DNA from: Paraburkholderia sp. BCC1886
Lineage (GTDB): Bacteria > Pseudomonadota > Gammaproteobacteria > Burkholderiales > Burkholderiaceae
Assembly (NCBI RefSeq): GCF_900996245.1
Contig: NZ_CAAJGK010000129.1
Location: 226,161-290,160, forward strand
Direction of reading: 5' to 3'
Length of the DNA stretch: 64,000 bases
Shown here in pieces: positions 24,794 through 33,664 of the stretch; position 1 is the first letter of the stretch, and each line of letters begins with the position of its first letter. The notes beneath the pieces are model-generated. The model had not been told where the DNA came from. It did no database searches and was given only the letters and a program-made list of their open reading frames with translations. The translations under genes and the position numbers were made by a program.

Positions 24794-26422
24794 TCAGATT
24801 TCCTTGAGCAGCGTGTCGGCGACCCGAATACTCAAGGCCGCGCCCGTCAGTGTCGGGTTCACGCATCCCACTGCCGGCATCACGCTGCAGCCGGCAATGA
24901 ACAGATTCTGATGATCGTGCGTGCGGCAGTCGGCATCGACGACGGAATCTTTCGGGTTCGTACCCATGATGGTCGTGCCCATGATGTGCTGACGGTTCTG
25001 ATGATTGACGTCCGTCGCCGTCACGTCCGCATTCAGGAACCCCGCCATCCGCTGCAAGTCCTTCACCGCGAAATCGCGGCCCGCATTCCAGTAGTCGTCG
25101 ACGCTGTAGTAAATCGACGGCACGGGCAGGCCCAGCGCGTCCGTTTTCGTCCTGCTCGGCGTCACGCGATTCTGCGGCAGCGGCAGCATTTCGAAGTCCA
25201 CGGCCCAGTTCATGTCGCGCGCGGAGCGCTCGCGAATCTGCTGGTCGAGCTTGCTGCCCAGCACGCCTTTGGCAATCAGTTTCGAGGTCAACTGCGACGT
25301 CGGCACCGTGTTGCGCACCTTGGTCTTGTAGCTGGGGAAATCCTTGCGGAACGCGCCGTCCCGATAGTTCATGTAGATCAGCAGTTCGGTCGGCCCCTGG
25401 CCCGGCCACATGTCTTCGCGCGCGGTCATGCTCATGCTGATACCGGTGTTGTCCATCAGATTGCGGCCGACCATATCCGACGAATTCGCAACGCCGTTCG
25501 GGTAGTCCGCCGAAGTCGACATCAGCAGCAGCTTCGGCGACTCGACCGCATGTGCGGCGAGCACGAAGTAACGCGCGGTCAGACGATGCGACGTGCCGTC
25601 CGGCGTCTTGTACAGAATCGCGCTGATCTTGCGGTCCGCGCCGACTTCGATGCGATACACCACCGCGCTTTCGAGTACTTTCGCGCCGTGCTTCTCGGCG
25701 TCGTCGATATGCATCGAGCCGTCGTACTTCGCGCCGATCGGGCACACCGGATTGCAGTTGTTGTTGCCCGCGCAGATAGGCCGGTTGCCGTAAGGCCGCG
25801 TCGCACGTCCGTTCGGTTCGCTGATCGGGTGGTATCCGCCGGCGGCGAGCAGTTCCGACGCACGGTCGAAGAAATAACTGTTGGGCAGGCCTTTCATCGG
25901 ATAAGGCTTGCTGCGCGGCGGAAAGGGCGCGCCGCCATTGCCGCCCTGATCTTCCTCGTCCACGCCGCTCACACCCAGCTCGTATTCGGCGCGCGAGTAG
26001 TAAGGCTCCAGGTCGTCGTAACTGAACGGCCAGTCGCGGCCTCGTCCGTACAGCGTTTGTAGCTTGAAGTCGTTCGGAATCATGCGCCACAGCGCCGAGC
26101 CGAAATGCCAGGTCGTGCCGCCCACGACACGCAGATACGCGGTCTTGTACGGCACGGGGCCGGTCTGCTGCAGATAGTCGCCGTAAGTGGACGGCGCATA
26201 CGGCATGCTCGGAAACGGCGAGCCGCCGCCCTGCAGTTTCATATTGGCCAGCGACAGCTTGACCGGTGCATTGCGGAAAGTCTCGACGACGTCCGCACGT
26301 TTCACGCGCGGCCCCGCTTCCAGAACGATGACCGATTTTCCTTCGCGGGCCAGCGAGCTCGCGACGAGTCCGCCCATCACGCCCGATCCGATCACGATCA
26401 CGTCTGCGTCGAAATTGCTCAT
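24794..26422 (-). CDS. GMC-family FAD dehydrogenase, catalytic subunit with iron-sulfur cysteines
   Basis: A 542-residue flavoprotein like the alpha subunit of bacterial FAD-glucose, sorbitol, fructose and gluconate 2-dehydrogenases. It has the FAD motif VIVIGSGVMGG, GGTTWHFGSALWRM and the active-site region NRQHIMGTT. It ends with GCVNPTLTGAALSIRVAD, carrying the catalytic Asn. C217, C223 and C227 (C-x5-C-x3-C) match the [3Fe-4S] cluster of the three-subunit enzymes. It has no signal of its own and is probably exported with the Tat-dependent small subunit encoded just upstream. Electrons would pass to the triheme cytochrome encoded at 27101. The substrate is a sugar, sugar acid or polyol, not determined here. 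Confidence 0.9.
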   Translation of the reverse strand: MSNFDADVIVIGSGVMGGLVASSLAREGKSVIVLEAGPRVKRADVVETFRNAPVKLSLANMKLQGGGSPFPSMPYAPSTYGDYLQQTGPVPYKTAYLRVVGGTTWHFGSALWRMIPNDFKLQTLYGRGRDWPFSYDDLEPYYSRAEYELGVSGVDEEDQGGNGGAPFPPRSKPYPMKGLPNSYFFDRASELLAAGGYHPISEPNGRATRPYGNRPICAGNNNCNPVCPIGAKYDGSMHIDDAEKHGAKVLESAVVYRIEVGADRKISAILYKTPDGTSHRLTARYFVLAAHAVESPKLLLMSTSADYPNGVANSSDMVGRNLMDNTGISMSMTAREDMWPGQGPTELLIYMNYRDGAFRKDFPSYKTKVRNTVPTSQLTSKLIAKGVLGSKLDQQIRERSARDMNWAVDFEMLPLPQNRVTPSRTKTDALGLPVPSIYYSVDDYWNAGRDFAVKDLQRMAGFLNADVTATDVNHQNRQHIMGTTIMGTNPKDSVVDADCRTHDHQNLFIAGCSVMPAVGCVNPTLTGAALSIRVADTLLKEI

Positions 26423-26467
26423 GACTATTTTCTCGTTAGATTGCTGAGGTATGACTGGACCGTGAGG

Positions 26468-27040
26468 TCAGGCCGGCTTCGGGCCCCAGGCGAGCGGCCC
26501 GGGTCCATAAGTCGGCACCGCCAGGATGCCGCGGGTGGGGCGGTACATGAGCGAGTCGGCGTAAGTGATGAGTTCGGCATCGGCCGCGTTGCCGACGATG
26601 CCCAGGTACCACGCGGAAACGATCTGCGATGCAGTGGCGAACAGCGAGGTGTCGACCGGCGTTGCTGCGACGAACGCGTCCATGTCGGCGAACTTTGCGT
26701 CGTCGATATGCGCGAGCAGCGTGCCGATGTGCGCGCCGAACGCGGGATCGTGCCGGGACAACGACGTGAAAAAGCGCGCGCCGGTTTGCGGGTCGAGATC
26801 GTGCTGGCCGGTCACGAACATCGAGAGCCGCAGAAATGCCGCGGACAGGTCAGCCGATGCGCCGGGTGCGCCCGAGGTGCCCGAGGTGCCCGAGGTGCCC
26901 GACGCTGCGAACGCGCGCGGCATGAAAGACAGCGGCGTGGCCACGGCTGCCGCGAGCGCGGCGCCTGCGGCAACGGCAAGAAACGTGCGGCGCGACGGAC
27001 AGTGCGTGGCGCCGTCGAGCCGGTTTTTGGATTGCGGCAT
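26468..27040 (-). CDS. Tat-exported small subunit of FAD-dependent dehydrogenase (gluconate 2-dehydrogenase subunit 3-like)
   Basis: A 190-residue protein with a twin-arginine signal (PSRRTFLAVAAGAALAAAV, residues 16-35). A helical domain of about 120 residues matches the gamma or small subunit that chaperones and exports the GMC subunit across the inner membrane. The mature protein begins near residue 47 with a Gly-Thr-Ser repeat (residues 48-60). It lies 45 bp upstream of the GMC subunit and 60 bp downstream of the cytochrome gene on the same strand. The gene order cytochrome-small-catalytic differs from the small-catalytic-cytochrome order described for Burkholderia cepacia FAD-glucose dehydrogenase. 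Confidence 0.83.
   Translation of the reverse strand: MPQSKNRLDGATHCPSRRTFLAVAAGAALAAAVATPLSFMPRAFAASGTSGTSGTSGAPGASADLSAAFLRLSMFVTGQHDLDPQTGARFFTSLSRHDPAFGAHIGTLLAHIDDAKFADMDAFVAATPVDTSLFATASQIVSAWYLGIVGNAADAELITYADSLMYRPTRGILAVPTYGPGPLAWGPKPA
26861..26899 (-). repeat. in-frame 9-bp tandem repeat in the small dehydrogenase subunit
   Basis: Three to four units reading GTGCCCGAG on the plus strand encode Gly-Thr-Ser repeats just after the predicted Tat cleavage site. The repeat encodes the same tripeptide as that in the CoA-transferase at 5179-5259 but uses different codons. Confidence 0.8.
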
Positions 27041-27100
27041 GGTGAGATCCCTTTTCGTTTTTTTGGTCTTTTTGTCTTTTCTTCGACCAGGCAGTTGAAA

Positions 27101-28651
27101 TCAGGCGCGCACGCGCTTGCGCGATGCTTTCCGGCGCGACAGCGCCAGCACCAGCAGCACGATCACGACGAGCAGGACAACGAGCCCAGGTATCGCATAG
27201 TGAGCGGCTTGCGCAATCAGCGGCGGCTTGCCGCCCTGACGAATCGTCGCGACGTCCGCGACGCTAACCGTCACGGCCGGATTGCCGTACTGATGCAGCA
27301 CGAAGTTGGCGACATCGGCAACATCCTGATCGGACAGGCGGTCGGTGAAGCTCGCGCCCGGACCGAACGCGGGCATGAACGCCGGCTTGCCGTGCGCATC
27401 GCGCTGAAGTCCGAACAGGATCACGGAGATCAGGTTGTCGGCATTGGCCGCGCCGGTCGCCGTGTTGTGATACAGCGACGGGTAGTCGTGATTGCTCAGA
27501 CCGCCGCCATTCGCCTGGTGACAGGCCGCGCACGAGCCGGAAAATACCTGCCAGCCGCGCGGCGGTTTGGCGTCGTTGCCGCGCAAGGCCGCTTCGTTCA
27601 GCGGCTGACCGTAGGTGTAGCGCGTGGCGCTTTCGCCGTCGTGCATCGGCGGCGTCTGTTTCAGGTACGCGACGAGCGCGGCGATATCGCCGTCGTTCAG
27701 ATGTTGCAGGCTGTGGTCGATCGCTTCGGCCATCGGTCCGGCGGCCTGCGCCTTGCCGGGTACGAAGCCGGTTTTCAGATACTGCGTGAGTTCGGCATCG
27801 GTCCAGCCGCCGATGCCGCTGACCGGGTCCGAACTGATGTTCGGCGCGTACCAGCTGCCGAGCGAACCGCCCGCGAATGCGCGCGCGTCGTTCTGTCCCA
27901 TTAGCGCGTTGCGCGGCGTGTGGCACGCGGCGCAGTGTTCGAGCGCGCCGGCCAGGTAAGCACCGCGATTGATCAGCGGTGAAACATGCGGGTCCGGCCT
28001 GAACGGTGCGCTGTCGAGGAACAGCGCGTTCCAGAGCGACATCGAGGCCCGCACGCTGAATGGAAAGGGCAGGCTCGTTTGCGGCGCGGCGGCGTCGACC
28101 GGCGCGACCGCATCGTGGAAATAGGTGTAAAGCGCGTGAACGTCGTTGTCGGTCAGGGCCGCATACGAGGTGTACGGCATCGCGGGGTAAAGATGCTGGC
28201 CGTCACGGCGCACGCCCTGGCGCAAGGCACGCGCGAATTCGGCCTCGGTGTAATCGCCAATGCCGCCTTGCTTCGACGGCGTGATGTTGGTCGAGTAGAT
28301 CGTGCCCATTGGCGAATTGATCGGATATCCGCCTGCGAACGGTTTGCCGCCTTGCGCGGTGTGGCAGGCGGCGCAGTCCGCCGCGGTCGCCAGATAGCGG
28401 CCCGCTGCGATCAACGGAGAATCCGCGACGCCCGGCGTTGCCGACGCGGTATTAGCCGACGCGGTATTAGCCGACGCGGTATTAGCCGACGCGGTGTTAG
28501 CCGACGCGGCGGAGGACGCCACTGGCGGCACCAGCCTCGTGGAGTCGGCCGTGCCGGCAAAAGCCGGTGCCGCGCCCTGCGCAAACGCAAAAGCGGGGAG
28601 CAGGGCAACTGCCGCCAGGGCAGCGCCGGTAAGAGCTTGTCTGAATCGCAT
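27101..28651 (-). CDS. triheme membrane-bound cytochrome c subunit of FAD-dependent dehydrogenase
   Basis: A 516-residue c-type cytochrome with a signal peptide (residues 1-25). Three CAACH haem motifs lie at C93-H97, C240-H244 and C374-H378, and a C-terminal membrane anchor (about residues 485-505) precedes a basic tail. This matches the beta or cytochrome subunit of Gluconobacter and Burkholderia sorbitol, gluconate, fructose and glucose dehydrogenases, which passes electrons to ubiquinone. Residues 51-70 are four ANTAS repeats in a linker between signal peptide and first haem domain. It is the promoter-proximal gene of the dehydrogenase operon. Confidence 0.92.
   Translation of the reverse strand: MRFRQALTGAALAAVALLPAFAFAQGAAPAFAGTADSTRLVPPVASSAASANTASANTASANTASANTASATPGVADSPLIAAGRYLATAADCAACHTAQGGKPFAGGYPINSPMGTIYSTNITPSKQGGIGDYTEAEFARALRQGVRRDGQHLYPAMPYTSYAALTDNDVHALYTYFHDAVAPVDAAAPQTSLPFPFSVRASMSLWNALFLDSAPFRPDPHVSPLINRGAYLAGALEHCAACHTPRNALMGQNDARAFAGGSLGSWYAPNISSDPVSGIGGWTDAELTQYLKTGFVPGKAQAAGPMAEAIDHSLQHLNDGDIAALVAYLKQTPPMHDGESATRYTYGQPLNEAALRGNDAKPPRGWQVFSGSCAACHQANGGGLSNHDYPSLYHNTATGAANADNLISVILFGLQRDAHGKPAFMPAFGPGASFTDRLSDQDVADVANFVLHQYGNPAVTVSVADVATIRQGGKPPLIAQAAHYAIPGLVVLLVVIVLLVLALSRRKASRKRVRA
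28442..28501 (-). repeat. in-frame 15-bp tandem repeat in the cytochrome c linker
   Basis: Four 15-bp units (GCCGACGCGGTATTA on the plus strand, the last copy with one change) encode the pentapeptide Ala-Asn-Thr-Ala-Ser. Near identity at third positions indicates recent expansion by slippage. Confidence 0.9.
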
Positions 28652-28724
28652 CTTCTTGTTGGATTGCTCGGCTTGTGGGGCCGTAGTGGGACTGTGGACG
28701 GGTGCGCTGCGCTGCCGGCGCGTG

Positions 28725-29537
28725 TTACAGCAACTCGTACTCCATCACTTCGAGCGGCGTCTCGCCGCCGTTCGTGAGCACCCGCGTGCCGGCTTCGGTG
28801 AAGAAGGCATCGCCCTTGTGCAGCGTGGTCTGCTTGCCGATATCGCCGGGGCTCTGCTCGATCAGCCGTTCGCCCGACAGCACGACACGCAGGCCGGGAC
28901 CGAACTGCCGATACGGCGCGGCAATCTCACCGGGCTGCAAGCGCAGACGCCAGCCACGCACGCGCGCTTTGTCGAGCACCAGTGAAAATGCGCTAACACC
29001 CGAGCGGTCCGCATTGCCATAGTTGCCGCGTTCGAGCGCGATCACCTCGAAGGCGATCTGATGAATGAGCGCGTCGCCGATGTTGCTCACCTGGTCGACG
29101 ATGCCCGACGTCTGATAGTCGCCGAAGCGCACCGAGCCGGTCTTCATATCGACCACCTTGCCGCCGTGTTCGTCCTTGCGCTGGATGTAAGCGCGCGAGC
29201 CGTTGACGATAGTGTTGACGAAGGTCAGGTTCTGCGCGTGCCACATGGTCGACTCGCCGGGGCGGATCATCACGCGCATCACCCGCATCTGGCTGTTCTG
29301 CATGACGACGTGGTGACGCGGCTCCTCGGCGGTCGGCACGACCCGGTTGCCCGCCGCGGCCGCCGAGGGCGGCGGACCCGGATCGGTCTCCGGTGCGCTA
29401 TCGTTTTCGCTCGCGGCCTGCGCCGGGGTGGGCAGCAACGCCGGAGCGACCGCAAGGATGGCCGCGCTCGCACCGTGCAGCAATGCGCTTCTGCGCTGGT
29501 TATCGATCTTCTCCGGCGCTACCTGACTTTCACTCAC
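28725..29537 (-). CDS. exported cupin-domain protein of unknown function
   Basis: A 270-residue protein. An N-terminal hydrophobic segment (ALLHGASAAILAVAPALLPTPAQA) preceded by QRRS resembles a Sec or weak Tat signal. Two cupin-like halves follow: MIRPGESTMWHAQNLTFVNTIVNGS and LQPGEIAAPYRQFGPGLRVVLSGE. The second lacks a clear metal-binding His set, so it may be a binding rather than catalytic fold. The start is a GTG at 29537 following AGGGAG; the frame stays open to 29558 without a better site. It lies 73 bp upstream of the dehydrogenase operon on the same strand and could be co-transcribed with it, or with the MFS gene upstream (49-bp gap). Confidence 0.7.
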   Translation of the reverse strand: MSESQVAPEKIDNQRRSALLHGASAAILAVAPALLPTPAQAASENDSAPETDPGPPPSAAAAGNRVVPTAEEPRHHVVMQNSQMRVMRVMIRPGESTMWHAQNLTFVNTIVNGSRAYIQRKDEHGGKVVDMKTGSVRFGDYQTSGIVDQVSNIGDALIHQIAFEVIALERGNYGNADRSGVSAFSLVLDKARVRGWRLRLQPGEIAAPYRQFGPGLRVVLSGERLIEQSPGDIGKQTTLHKGDAFFTEAGTRVLTNGGETPLEVMEYELL

Positions 29538-29586
29538 TTGCCTGCACTCCCTTTGCAACGTTGTTGACGGCCTGACGCGTTTTTTT

Positions 29587-30876
29587 TCAGGCCTGGGTCG
29601 AATCGAGCGCGGGCTCCCGGTTGCTCGCCTGCGACGTGATGAAGAAAAGCATGGCCAGCACGCCGAGCAGATCGATGCCCGCGCCCACCAGAAAACCGCT
29701 GTCGTAGCCGCCCAGGCGTTCGACCGCCATACCCATCAGGGCCGGCCCGACCACGCCGGAAATGTTCGCGATCAGATGCACGAAGCCGCCCACGCCGCCT
29801 ACATGCTCGGCTGGGATCAGTTCGTGGATCGTCGCCCAGCATCCCTGGCACGCGGCGGAGAGAAACATCACCGCGAGCGCCACGAGCGTGACGATCACGG
29901 CCGTCGACTGCGCGTGCCCGACGCACAGGATCGAGATGCCCGACAGCGCCAGCGGCACGATCGCGCTCATCTTGCGAGCCAGCAGCTTGTTGCGCATCCG
30001 CTTGAAAAACATGTCCGCGACGATGCCGCTGCCAAAGAAGCCGATGCCGCCGCACAACCACGGAATCACGCTGACGATGCTCATGGCCTGCAGGCTCAGA
30101 TGCAGGCCATCGGTGAAGTAGCTCGGCATCCACGAGATGAACACGTAGAGCATGTAGTTGGCGGCGAACAGACCCGCGGCGACGGCGAGCGTGCTCGGCC
30201 GCACGAGAAACGATTTGAGCGGCGCATTGCTCTTGCCGGCCGCGAGTTCCGCGTTGTGCCGGCTGGTTTCGATCATCTCGCGTTCGGCGGCGCTCACGCG
30301 CTTGTTGTTCGCGGGACGGTCGGTGCCGAACAGCCACCACGCGGCGAGCCACACGAGGCCTAGCGCGGCGATCACGACGAAGGCGACCCGCCAGCCCAAC
30401 GCGTACGCGGTGAGGCCGACGATCGGCCCGGCAATCGCGCTGCCCACGGTTTGCCCGGAGAACGTGAAGCCGATCATCGTGGCGGTTTCCTCACGCGGAA
30501 ACCAGTTGGTGATGGTGCGGTTGGTGGTGGCGTTCATCGGGCCTTCACCGAAGCCGAACAACGTGCGCAGGAACAGCAGCGACACGAAGCCGCCCGCCGT
30601 CGCCGTCAGTCCGCAGACGAGCGACCAGCCGCCCATGGCAACCGAAAACACGCGGTGCGGGCCGTACCGGTCCGCGAGCCGGCCGCCAACGAAGGCGAAC
30701 AGCGAATAACCCACGAAAAAGCTGCTGAAAATAAAACCCATCTTCGACGGCGAGATGTTCAGTTCCTGTTTCAGGATAGGCGCGACCACGCCCAATGCGG
30801 CTCGGTCCATGTAGTTGATGGCGCCTGCGAGAAACAGCAGGGTGGCCACGACATAGCGGTACTTTCCGGTTTTCAT
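29587..30876 (-). CDS. MFS transporter, anion:cation symporter family
   Basis: A 429-residue carrier with twelve predicted membrane helices. INYMDRAALGVVAPILKQEL near the N-terminus and the loop GRLADRYGPHR (the MFS DRxGRR-type motif) identify the ACS family, which imports hexuronates, glucarate, tartrate, phthalate and similar organic anions with protons. The start at 30876 follows GGGAGACGAG; the frame is open to 30975. It lies 115 bp downstream of the lactonase gene on the same strand. With that gene and the 2-hydroxyacid oxidase it suggests uptake of an aldonate-like or hydroxy acid (inference). Confidence 0.9.
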   Translation of the reverse strand: MKTGKYRYVVATLLFLAGAINYMDRAALGVVAPILKQELNISPSKMGFIFSSFFVGYSLFAFVGGRLADRYGPHRVFSVAMGGWSLVCGLTATAGGFVSLLFLRTLFGFGEGPMNATTNRTITNWFPREETATMIGFTFSGQTVGSAIAGPIVGLTAYALGWRVAFVVIAALGLVWLAAWWLFGTDRPANNKRVSAAEREMIETSRHNAELAAGKSNAPLKSFLVRPSTLAVAAGLFAANYMLYVFISWMPSYFTDGLHLSLQAMSIVSVIPWLCGGIGFFGSGIVADMFFKRMRNKLLARKMSAIVPLALSGISILCVGHAQSTAVIVTLVALAVMFLSAACQGCWATIHELIPAEHVGGVGGFVHLIANISGVVGPALMGMAVERLGGYDSGFLVGAGIDLLGVLAMLFFITSQASNREPALDSTQA

Positions 30877-30991
30877 CTCGTCTCCCAAATGAATTTGATT
30901 CGCTGTTTTTATGTGCCCGGGCTTCGCGCTAGCGACGTCGCCTCTATGCCCGACTGCTTCGGATGAGTTCCGCATGGTTCTGTCCGGCGTG

Positions 30992-32074
30992 TCAGGCGAA
31001 GTTCGCTATGGCGACCCAGTTGGCGTCGCGACCGCCGTCCACGTGGTCGAGCAGATCGAGCCGACCGTTCGAACGGTCGATGCCGTACAGCGCCACGCGG
31101 GTGTCGTTCTGCCCGGCCGCGATAAGGAAGTCGCCTTGCGGATCGAGCGCGAAACTGCGCGGACTCGCGACAGTTTCAACAGTGTCGAGACGGGTGACGC
31201 GTCCGCCAGATGGGTCGATCGAGAAGTGACTCAACAGGCCGCGCGTGCGCTCCGACGTGTACAGCGAGCGGCCATCCGGCGACAGGTGAATGTCAGCGCA
31301 ATAGATGGAGTCGGGCGGGGGCGTGTCGTCTGCGCCCGGCGTGACGCCGGAGGGCGGGCGCGCGCGGCCCGGCACCATGCCCGCTTCGGCGGGTATCGAC
31401 GACTCGCATTGCAATTCGGCGAATGGCAGGTCCGCAGAAGTCCGTTCGAATACCGTCACCGTGCCCAGCAGTTCACTGAGCACGTAGAGGAAGCGGCCGT
31501 TCGTAGACAGCACGGCGTGGCGCGGGCCCGAACCGGAGGGCGCCTGCAACGTGTACGCAGGCTCGTTCGCGAACCGGCCTCGAGCGGCATCGAAACGGTA
31601 CGCCGCGATGCGGTCGCTGCCCAGATACGGGACGAACACGAGGTCGGAGTGCGGATCGGGCAATGTGGCGTGCGGCTTGTCGCCACCGGCGAGCGTGCTG
31701 GCCGGCTCGCCGTGGGGGAGTCCTCGTGCATCGAGTTTGAACGTGGCCAGCAGATTCGCGCCATAAGAGGCCGCGAGCAGCCATTGGCCCGATTGATCGA
31801 GGCGCAGATTCACGAGGCTGTTCGCGACCGGCGTGTTCGCTAGCGGACTCAACCGGCCCGTGCTCGTGTCGATGCGATAGCTCACCAGCGCGAAGGGCGC
31901 ACGACGGACCGCCGCGTGCAGCGTCGCGGTTCGCGGATCGATGACGATGGGCATGACCAGCGGGGCCGCCTGGGTCCGCGAAACGGGCAGCAACGATTTG
32001 CGCGCGCGGTCGAGCCGGTAGCCGCCGATATCGCCATCCTGCGCATTCGAGACAAAGACGAAGGTTTCTGCCAT
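30992..32074 (-). CDS. lactonase family protein (7-bladed beta-propeller, Pgl-like)
   Basis: A 360-residue protein of the 3-carboxymuconate cyclase / 6-phosphogluconolactonase Pgl type. Repeated propeller-blade patterns are visible, for example LRLDQSGQWLLAASYG, AVLSTNGRFLYVLSE and IHLSPDGRSLYTSER, each with a G-R-x-L-Y strand. No signal peptide is present, so it is cytoplasmic. It is divergent from the FMN oxidase gene at 32374. The 299-bp region between them contains a perfect 22-bp palindrome, so both are likely under the LacI regulator encoded at 34432. A lactonase next to a 2-hydroxyacid oxidase could mean lactone opening followed by oxidation. Confidence 0.88.
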   Translation of the reverse strand: MAETFVFVSNAQDGDIGGYRLDRARKSLLPVSRTQAAPLVMPIVIDPRTATLHAAVRRAPFALVSYRIDTSTGRLSPLANTPVANSLVNLRLDQSGQWLLAASYGANLLATFKLDARGLPHGEPASTLAGGDKPHATLPDPHSDLVFVPYLGSDRIAAYRFDAARGRFANEPAYTLQAPSGSGPRHAVLSTNGRFLYVLSELLGTVTVFERTSADLPFAELQCESSIPAEAGMVPGRARPPSGVTPGADDTPPPDSIYCADIHLSPDGRSLYTSERTRGLLSHFSIDPSGGRVTRLDTVETVASPRSFALDPQGDFLIAAGQNDTRVALYGIDRSNGRLDLLDHVDGGRDANWVAIANFA

Positions 32075-32373
32075 GACCCTGCTGACGGCGCCTGCCGCGT
32101 TCCCTATGAAGAAGTAGAAGCCGATCGATCCTGAGACTGACGGAGCACCTGAAAAATGGCACCGATTACATTTGTCGCGAGCTTACTCGGCAAGAAATGC
32201 TTGTCTAGCGTATCGATTGGCTTAATAAAACAGCCTGCCTGACGGCGTCAGCTGAAATCAGCACAACATTGACGAGCCGAATGAGGCCATAATACACTAA
32301 AATTTGTAATCGATTACAAATTGAGGCAACTGTCCTGACCGCGATGGTCGGGCAGCACCAGGAAAAGCTGGCT
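32075..32373. other. divergent promoter region between lactonase and 2-hydroxyacid oxidase genes
   Basis: The longest gene-free stretch of the window, more AT-rich than its surroundings. It contains a 13-bp palindrome CTGACGGCGTCAG at 32239-32251 and the 22-bp LacI-type operator at 32301-32322. No reading frame in it has coding character. Confidence 0.7.
32301..32322. promoter_or_regulatory. LacI-family operator, perfect 22-bp palindrome
   Basis: A perfect inverted repeat whose inner 16 bp read TTGTAATCGATTACAA with a central CG, as in many LacI-family operators. It lies 52 bp upstream of the oxidase start. A near-identical site (one changed base in 16) lies at 36302-36317, the other side of the LacI gene at 34432, which makes that regulator the obvious ligand. 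Confidence 0.8.
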
Positions 32374-33609
32374 ATGAAGAACCCTACAATAAACGGTGTC
32401 ACGACCGACGCCGCAGACCCGCCGCAAGCCCTCAGCAAGCCGGCGCCGGCGGCGGTGCCGCGCGCGCTGCGCGATCTTCTCGCGCTGGACGATTTCGAGC
32501 GCCACGCGAAGCGCGTGTTGCCGCCGATGATTTTTCAGTACGTGGCCGGGGGCGTGGAGACACAAACTTCGGTGCGCACGGCGCGCGACGCGTACGGCCG
32601 TTACGCGTTTCTGCCGCGCATGTTCGTGGACGTGTCGGGCCGGGATCAGGGCGTCACGTTGTTCGGGCAGCGTTACGCGCATCCGTTCGGCATTCCGCCG
32701 CTCGGCGGGTCGGCCTTCGTCGCGTATCGCGGCGATTTGCGCTTTGCCGAAGCGGCCCGCCGTCGCGAGATTCCGATGATCCTGAGCGCCTCCGCGCTGA
32801 TTACGCTGGAAGACGTGATCGCCGAGAATCCGCACGCCTGGTTTCAGGCCTATCTGGCGGGCGATCAGCCGCGGATCGACCGGCTGGTCGAGCGCGTCGA
32901 GCGAGCGGGCTACGAAACGCTCGTCGTGACCGGCGACACGCCGATGCTCGGCAATCGCGAGCACAACATCCGCAGCGGCTTCAGCATGCCGATCAGGATG
33001 ACGCCGGGGGTCATGTGGCAAAGCGCGTTGCATCCGCGCTGGTTGCTCGGCACGGTCGCGCAAACGTTTCTGAAACACGGTGCGCCGCATTTCGAAAACA
33101 CCGACGCCGAACGCGGGCCGCCGATGATGTCGAAAAAGGTCCGCAATACCAACAAGCGCGACGAGCTCGCGTGGCGCCATGTCGAAGCGATCCGCAAGCG
33201 CTGGAAAGGCAACCTCGTGGTCAAGGGACTCATGACGCCCGCCGACGTGCGGATCGCGCAGTCGTGCGGGGCGGACGGCGTGATCCTGTCGAATCACGGC
33301 GGCCGTCAACTCGATTACGCGATCGCGCCGCTGGAAACGCTGGAAGAGTGCGTGTCGTTCAAGAAAGACATGAAGGTGATGATCGACAGCGGCATTCGCC
33401 GCGGCACCGATGTGATCAAGGCGATGGCGCTGGGCGCGGACTTCGTGTTCGTCGGGCGGCCGTTCCTGTACGGCGCGGCGCTAGCTGGTGTGGATGGCGT
33501 GTTGCACGCAATCAGAATTCTGGGCGACGAGATCGATCGCGACATGGCGCTGGTCGGCGTCAAACGGCTCGACGAGCTGACGCCCGAGCACGTGCGGCGG
33601 GTGGCGTAA
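32374..33609 (+). CDS. FMN-dependent alpha-hydroxy-acid oxidase/dehydrogenase (LldD-like)
   Basis: A 411-residue TIM-barrel flavoenzyme oxidising an L-2-hydroxy acid to the 2-oxo acid. Family motifs include YVAGGVETQTS, GTAV-like PPLGGSAFVAYRGD, VTGDTPMLGNREHNIRSG and VKGLMTPADVRIAQ with the FMN Lys. SNHGGRQLDYA holds the catalytic His and substrate Arg, and IDSGIRRGTDVIKAMALGA binds FMN phosphate. The N-terminal 30 residues are an Ala/Pro-rich extension. The start at 32374 follows AGGAAAAG at 10 nt; an ATG at 32344 lacks a site. It is controlled by a LacI-type palindrome and followed after 55 bp by a ModA-like gene. Confidence 0.9.
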   Translation: MKNPTINGVTTDAADPPQALSKPAPAAVPRALRDLLALDDFERHAKRVLPPMIFQYVAGGVETQTSVRTARDAYGRYAFLPRMFVDVSGRDQGVTLFGQRYAHPFGIPPLGGSAFVAYRGDLRFAEAARRREIPMILSASALITLEDVIAENPHAWFQAYLAGDQPRIDRLVERVERAGYETLVVTGDTPMLGNREHNIRSGFSMPIRMTPGVMWQSALHPRWLLGTVAQTFLKHGAPHFENTDAERGPPMMSKKVRNTNKRDELAWRHVEAIRKRWKGNLVVKGLMTPADVRIAQSCGADGVILSNHGGRQLDYAIAPLETLEECVSFKKDMKVMIDSGIRRGTDVIKAMALGADFVFVGRPFLYGAALAGVDGVLHAIRILGDEIDRDMALVGVKRLDELTPEHVRRVA

Positions 33610-33664
33610 GTCGCATGCCGCGGTGTACCGTGGCTTACTGATCAAAACCGGCAGGAGTTCTTTC

